The notes under the pieces: generated by a model
Told to the model about the DNA's origin: nothing
Seen by the model: the letters and a program-made list of their open reading frames with translations, nothing else
Database searches by the model: none
Source of the DNA: Alphaproteobacteria bacterium
GTDB lineage: Bacteria > Pseudomonadota > Alphaproteobacteria > Sphingomonadales > SMXR01
Direction: 5' to 3'
DNA length: 8,875 nt
NCBI GenBank assembly: GCA_004356215.1
Contig: SMXR01000014.1
Span: 1-8,875, forward strand
Part shown: positions 4,841 to 8,875 of the stretch, piece by piece
Position numbering within the stretch: position 1 is the first letter of the stretch
How the letters are laid out: each line of letters begins with the position of its first letter
Made by a program: the position numbers and the translations under genes

Positions 4841-6040
4841 TCAATATGCTTGGGGCGGCGTTGCTCGCGCCCGGGCTGGCGCCCAAAAAGGCTTCTTTTG
4901 AACGGTGCACTTGGCCACCTTGCGAGTCTGGCGCAATTCTTTACCAAAGTAGATTTCCGCCCAGATGTCGCCTTGGAGATATTCTGTCTTGATCATCGCC
5001 AGCGCGATGTTGGCTTTTACCACCGGCGACCACATCGCAGATGTAACATAGCCAATTTGCCTGGTGCAGCGCTTGTCACAGTAAAGAGTAGCTTCTTCAG
5101 CTGGTTTATTGCCCTCTATATCAAGTTTGGTCAAAGTGTATTCAGGGCCTTTGCTGCGTTCCTGCAGAAGCGCACGCCTACCATTGAAATGCGGCTTCTT
5201 GAAATCCACCAACCAGCCCAAATTTAATCCGAAAGGAGTTTGATCATACCTAAAGTGAACCGTTTTAAGCGCTTCATTAAATTCCATATCAGGCATAATG
5301 AAACCCGCTTCAAGCCGGGCCATATTGGTTGCCGCCTCGCCGTAGGGCTGGATTCCAAAGTCTTCACCAGCGGCATAAAGCGCATCCCAGAGGCCTAACG
5401 CATATTTCGGGGCGATCCACAGTTCGTAACCGAGATCGCCGGTAAATCCGGTGCGCGACACCATCAATTTGCCGCCCTGAAAGGAAAAATGTTTGATATT
5501 GTAAGGCTTCAGGTTTTCGATACCCTTAAGACCCAGCTTTTTCAGCACCGCGCATGTGGTCGGACCCTGAAACGACAGCGCTGCGATCTTATCGCTCATA
5601 TCCACAAATTTAACATCACCAAACCCAAAGACACTTTTTTCCAACCAGGCCAGGCAGGGACTGCCACAGGTCAACATAAATTTTTCGGGACCCAGCTTGA
5701 AAATCGTGCCGTCATCAATCATCCGTCCTTCATCGGTACACCAGCAAACGTAGGTCACGCGGTTTTCACTCATGCCCACAATATTGCGGGTCACCATGCG
5801 GTTCAGCATGGCTTCGGCATCACCGCCGGTGATCTCGTACTTCTGCATCGGGCAAATGTCGTAGGTGCCGCAGGAATTGCGCACGCAGAAATACTCGTAT
5901 TCCGTATCGTAGTAATAGTCGGCGAATTTATAGCCATTCCAGCTCGACCAGGCATCACGCAGGTTAAGCGCAGCCTCCCTTGGGTGGAAGTGGGTCTCTT
6001 TAAGCCGTTCGCCGGCCCAGCGGTCTTCAGTTTTCATCAT
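4841..6040 (-). CDS. GcvT/aminomethyltransferase-family protein (probable tetrahydrofolate-dependent methyl or C1 transferase)
   Basis: Family members bind tetrahydrofolate and accept a one-carbon unit from an amine, thioether or methoxy substrate (GcvT, DmdA, LigM and sarcosine or dimethylglycine oxidase C-domains). The visible landmarks are SCGTYDICPMQKYEITGGDA at 56-75, then GRMIDDG at 105-111, whose Asp pair 109-110 aligns with the catalytic Asp of GcvT. SRTGFTGDLGYEL follows at 195-207, and N-M-A-R-L-E-A-G at 239-246. The C-terminal barrel has FNGRRALL at 285-292 and IGYVTSAMWSP at 329-339. The length of 399 residues is slightly more than classical GcvT (about 365). It has an N-terminal extension rich in Trp and Tyr (W30-Y50), unlike glycine-cleavage GcvT. 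No gcvH or gcvP is nearby, which argues against a glycine-cleavage role. Two adjacent ATGs (6040, 6037) are possible starts, with AAAGG upstream. It lies 18 bases after the flavoprotein gene. Confidence 0.85.
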   Translation of the reverse strand: MMKTEDRWAGERLKETHFHPREAALNLRDAWSSWNGYKFADYYYDTEYEYFCVRNSCGTYDICPMQKYEITGGDAEAMLNRMVTRNIVGMSENRVTYVCWCTDEGRMIDDGTIFKLGPEKFMLTCGSPCLAWLEKSVFGFGDVKFVDMSDKIAALSFQGPTTCAVLKKLGLKGIENLKPYNIKHFSFQGGKLMVSRTGFTGDLGYELWIAPKYALGLWDALYAAGEDFGIQPYGEAATNMARLEAGFIMPDMEFNEALKTVHFRYDQTPFGLNLGWLVDFKKPHFNGRRALLQERSKGPEYTLTKLDIEGNKPAEEATLYCDKRCTRQIGYVTSAMWSPVVKANIALAMIKTEYLQGDIWAEIYFGKELRQTRKVAKCTVQKKPFWAPARARATPPQAY

Positions 6041-6058
6041 AATGGCCTTTTAGTGTGC

Positions 6059-7678
6059 TTACTCATCATAAAAGTCATCTTCGGGCACAGTATTGGGGCG
6101 CCTCAGGTCCAGCAGTATCTCCCGCGCTGCATTGGCCCCGCAGGCCGACGACACCCCACCGCCGGGGTGGGTAGAAGACCCGCACATATACATGTTTTTA
6201 ATCGGCATTCGATACTGGGCATAGCCGGGGAAGGGGCGATTGAACAGCAGTTGGTCGATGGTCAATTCACCCTGGAAAATATTGCCTTCGGTCAACCCCA
6301 CCTCGGCCTCAATTTCAAAGGGCGTTCGAATTTCCATATGCAAAATCAAGTCCTTGAAGCCCGGGCTGTAGCGCTCAATCTTGTCGATGACAGTTTGGCC
6401 GAACTGGTCGCGTTTTTCCGGGGTCCACGGCCCATCGGCCAATTCAGATGGGCAATATTGAACGAAATTAGACATCCAGTGCTGGCCTGGTGGCGCAACC
6501 GTGGGGTCCCAGGCCGAGGGGATTACAGATTCGATAAAGGGATCGTCCGACCATCGGCCGTGCTTCCAGCAATCGTAGGCGCGCTCCATGGTTTCCAATG
6601 AACCAACAAACGTTTGCCCGCCGCGGTTGACATAGCGGTTATCGGGCACCCCGGTAAATTTGGGCAGGCCTGAAAGGGCGATATTGATCTTGCCCGAAGA
6701 ACCGCGAATTTTGAAATTTTTGGCCTTCTTATAAATTCCCGGGGGCAGGTCATCTTTATCCATGATTTGAGTGAAAGTGCGCTTCGCATCCAGGTTTGAG
6801 ACCACGATACGGGCGTGCAATTCATCCCCATTTTCCAGAGCCACCCCGAAAGCTTTACCATCTTTGACCAGTATTTGCCTGACGCCGGCATTGGTTCTGA
6901 TTTCACCACCGTGTTCCTGAAGGGCGCCGGCAATGGCATTGGAGATCGCCCCCATGCCGCCCCGGGCCAAGCCCCAAGCCCCGATATTGCCGTCGACATC
7001 ACCCATCACGTGATGCAGTAAAATATAGGCAGACCCTGGTGAATAAACACCCAAAGCGGTGCCGATAATTCCCGGGCTTGCCATCGTTGCCTTGACCAGG
7101 TCATCCTCGAAGTAATCTTCAAGATACTCTGCTGCACTCATTGTGAAGAAGCGTATATACTCATACAATTCCTTTTCACCCAACGCCCAAAACTGTCTGG
7201 CCAGGAACAACATTTCCCGAATATCCCGTGGCCGGAAAGAAGTTGGATCAGGGGGTGTTCGCAATAAGGTCTTGCGGATCAGCTGTGAATACCGGGTCAG
7301 GTCGGCCTGGAAACGAAACATCGAATCTGCATCATGCGGGGAATACCGCCTGAGCTGGTTATACCCTGCTCCTTCAGTGGGATAGCTAACCAGGGTGCTG
7401 CCGTCGTCACCAAAAGCAACCGAACCGAGATACGGCACCAGTACCAGGCCGTGTTTGGTCAGGTTCAGGTCGCGGTGTATGGCCTGGCGCATCATGCTGC
7501 AAACGTATGAACAGCTTGAATAGGTAAAACCGCTGTGCAATTCCCGCGATACCGCCGCACCGCCGATATATTCGTTTTTTTCCACCACCAGCACATCCAG
7601 ACCGGCTTTGGCCAGATAGGCGGCATTGGTTAAACCGTTGTGGCCCGCGCCGATTATGATTGCGTCATAGCGTTTCAT
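6059..7678 (-). CDS. FAD-dependent oxidoreductase, PYROXD2/phytoene-dehydrogenase-like
   Basis: The N-terminus carries a dinucleotide-binding fold: YDAIIIGAGHNG with G10-A-G-H-N-G15, then E33 at the end of the second strand (VLVVEKN) for the FAD ribose, and IGGAA just after. The C-terminus has the second FAD signature, GSSTHPGGGV (500-509) followed by ACGANAAREILLDL. Together these place it with the COG1233 family (carotenoid desaturases, retinol saturase, PYROXD2) rather than with D-amino-acid or sarcosine oxidases. There is no signal peptide, so it is cytoplasmic or peripherally bound. The length of 539 residues is normal and the gene is intact. Its ATG overlaps the stop of the preceding paralogue as ATGA, which suggests translational coupling. 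The substrate cannot be told from sequence; the GcvT-like neighbour hints at oxidation of a methylated compound, but that is inference. Confidence 0.88.
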   Translation of the reverse strand: MKRYDAIIIGAGHNGLTNAAYLAKAGLDVLVVEKNEYIGGAAVSRELHSGFTYSSCSYVCSMMRQAIHRDLNLTKHGLVLVPYLGSVAFGDDGSTLVSYPTEGAGYNQLRRYSPHDADSMFRFQADLTRYSQLIRKTLLRTPPDPTSFRPRDIREMLFLARQFWALGEKELYEYIRFFTMSAAEYLEDYFEDDLVKATMASPGIIGTALGVYSPGSAYILLHHVMGDVDGNIGAWGLARGGMGAISNAIAGALQEHGGEIRTNAGVRQILVKDGKAFGVALENGDELHARIVVSNLDAKRTFTQIMDKDDLPPGIYKKAKNFKIRGSSGKINIALSGLPKFTGVPDNRYVNRGGQTFVGSLETMERAYDCWKHGRWSDDPFIESVIPSAWDPTVAPPGQHWMSNFVQYCPSELADGPWTPEKRDQFGQTVIDKIERYSPGFKDLILHMEIRTPFEIEAEVGLTEGNIFQGELTIDQLLFNRPFPGYAQYRMPIKNMYMCGSSTHPGGGVSSACGANAAREILLDLRRPNTVPEDDFYDE

Positions 7679-8875
7679 TTGAGTATCTCGTGAGCAGCAT
7701 TATGTCCGGGTCCACCCATCAAACCGCCGCCGGGGTGGCAGCCAGCGCTGCAAAGAAAAAGACCGGGGATCGGCGTCCGGTACTGGGCGGCCTCATACGT
7801 TGGGCGCATCATCAGCATCTGGTCGATAGCAAACTCGGTGTGATGCCAATGACCCCCAGTGACATTGCAGGTTTGTTCAATGTCCAAAGGTGTCAGTAAT
7901 TCCTGGTGAATAATCTGTTTTTTAATGCCCGGTGCATAACGGGCGATAGTATCGATCACCCGCTCTAAAAGTGCTTTGCGAGCCTTATTGGTCCACCCCC
8001 CTTTGAGCTGGTAAGGCACATACATGATATGGGCCGAGAGCACATGTTTCCCGGTCGGCGCAAGCGACGCCTCGTAAATGCTGGGTATTAGAATTTCCAT
8101 GACCGGGTGTTCTGGACTCTCACCATATTTGGCATCGTCAAAGGCGAATTCGATAGCATCCAGATCAGGAGCAATTATCAGGCGTCCATCGGGTCGCTCC
8201 AGTCCGTTAAATTCTGGTAAACCGTCGAGGGCAAGATGCAGTTTTGCTACATATCCGTCGCACCGCAGTCGCCGGATTCTATTGCTGAATTCAATTTCAA
8301 GATTTGGCGTGCCAACCAGCTCCAGGAAAGTTCGCTTGGGATCTGCCGCCGAAACTATGCGGTCTGCCATAATCTTCTCACCATCGGCCAACTCCACCCC
8401 GTTAGCGCTGAGCCCGCCAACATCCGCCTCGATCAAGATACGGGCAACCCTGGAACCGGTTTTGATCTCTGCGCCAGCGGCTTTTGCAGATGAAGCTAGC
8501 GCTGCAATCAAACCATCGATGCCGCCGTTGGGTAGGGCGTGGTCGCCGCCCTGCTCCTCGTTCATGCGGTAAAGCATCCCCAATACTGTGTGATTGGGGG
8601 AACGTGGTGCCATTTTGGAGCCGATCAATCCGTCCCAGCTAAGGGCCGCTTTCAGCAGATCGCTCTCGAAATTTTCTTCCATCAGATCCCGCGCCGGCAG
8701 AGCGGCAATTCGCAGGAATTCACCCATATCGGCCTTGCCGAGCAGGCGCAGCTTGAGCCCTAACCGGGCGAAGGTCAGGATTTCCGGGAGGCTATTATTG
8801 CCGATGCGTGGCATGGTCTTTAGCCACGCCGACTTTAATACATCAGCAAAGCGCCGCATCGTCTTTCTGTAATCA
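7675..8875 (-). CDS. Second PYROXD2-like FAD oxidoreductase, N-terminus beyond window
   Basis: This is a paralogue of the downstream flavoprotein. It shares a middle block (NGGIDGLIAALASSAKAAGA here, RGGMGAISNAIAGALQEHGG there), then the blocks ending SAADPKRTF and SNLDAKRTF. The C-terminal FAD signature is CSAGCHPGGG followed by GPGHNAAHEILK, ending right after the motif without the extra tail of its partner. The GxGxxG region is absent because the reading frame runs off the right edge: codons D-Y-R-K-T precede the ATG at 8859, so that ATG is probably internal. About 400 codons are visible of an expected 530 or so. The stop overlaps the next start by 4 bases (ATGA). The pair may act as a heteromeric oxidoreductase or as two successive enzymes. 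The operon promoter lies outside the window. Confidence 0.85.
   Translation of the reverse strand, partial: DYRKTMRRFADVLKSAWLKTMPRIGNNSLPEILTFARLGLKLRLLGKADMGEFLRIAALPARDLMEENFESDLLKAALSWDGLIGSKMAPRSPNHTVLGMLYRMNEEQGGDHALPNGGIDGLIAALASSAKAAGAEIKTGSRVARILIEADVGGLSANGVELADGEKIMADRIVSAADPKRTFLELVGTPNLEIEFSNRIRRLRCDGYVAKLHLALDGLPEFNGLERPDGRLIIAPDLDAIEFAFDDAKYGESPEHPVMEILIPSIYEASLAPTGKHVLSAHIMYVPYQLKGGWTNKARKALLERVIDTIARYAPGIKKQIIHQELLTPLDIEQTCNVTGGHWHHTEFAIDQMLMMRPTYEAAQYRTPIPGLFLCSAGCHPGGGLMGGPGHNAAHEILK

Noticed and set aside
4828..4947. Longer MOSC protein starting at 4947
   Set aside because: It would overlap the GcvT-like gene by over 100 bases and adds a basic leader without family features; the ATG at 4827 follows the upstream stop closely.
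4826..5227. Plus-strand frame of 133 codons
   Set aside because: It is antisense to the 3' end of the GcvT-like gene and has no domain or ribosome site.
4841..6040. Glycine-cleavage T protein (gcvT) proper
   Set aside because: No gcvH or gcvP is adjacent, the N-terminus is extended and divergent, and the neighbours are flavoproteins; a family-level call is safer.
5489..6601. Long plus-strand open frame of 370 codons opposite the GcvT-like and flavoprotein genes
   Set aside because: It lies antisense to two well-supported genes, spans their junction, shows no recognisable domain and is a codon-bias shadow.

Overview
The window looks like chromosomal DNA of an alphaproteobacterium of moderate GC content, possibly marine. 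This rests on two things. First, a mitofilin-like gene is followed directly by hemY, an order typical of the heme-biosynthesis locus in Alphaproteobacteria. Second, the genes read most like those of Rhodospirillales-type or marine lineages. The lineage and habitat are inferences from gene content; no species can be named.

Layout. (1) Positions 1-1855, plus strand: the 3' end of a mitofilin-like inner-membrane protein gene, then hemY, separated by 3 bases. (2) Positions 1931-2006: a tRNA-Thr(CGU) gene with an encoded CCA end and two mismatches at the base of its acceptor stem. An imperfect palindrome abuts its 3' end. (3) Positions 2156-3577: a secreted, Cys-type arylsulfatase, preceded by a strong hairpin in its leader. 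(4) Positions 3578-4227: 650 bases without a gene, AT-rich in the second half. This stretch holds paired GGGTAACA repeats, several hairpins, a decayed 3' half of what looks like a second tRNA-Thr (GGU anticodon), and an exact 39-base copy of the 5' half of the tRNA-Thr(CGU). It reads as scar tissue of past site-specific integration at tRNA genes, with the sulfatase as the only gene between the intact tRNA and the duplicated half. (5) Positions 4228-8875, minus strand: a tightly packed operon entering from the right edge. In transcription order it encodes a PYROXD2/phytoene-dehydrogenase-like FAD oxidoreductase (N-terminus outside the window), a second full-length paralogue overlapping it by 4 bases, a GcvT/aminomethyltransferase-family protein, and a MOSC-domain protein.

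How the genes may work together. The mitofilin-like and HemY proteins are housekeeping membrane proteins linked by position to heme synthesis. The sulfatase would cleave organic sulfate esters in the periplasm or outside the cell, and needs a formylglycine-generating enzyme encoded elsewhere. The minus-strand operon suggests oxidation of a substrate by one or two flavoproteins, transfer of a one-carbon unit to tetrahydrofolate by the GcvT-like protein, and a sulfur- or molybdenum-cofactor-related role for the MOSC protein. The substrate is unknown, and this cassette is the best candidate here for an uncharacterised pathway. The two ends of the window are cut: the first and last genes are incomplete.
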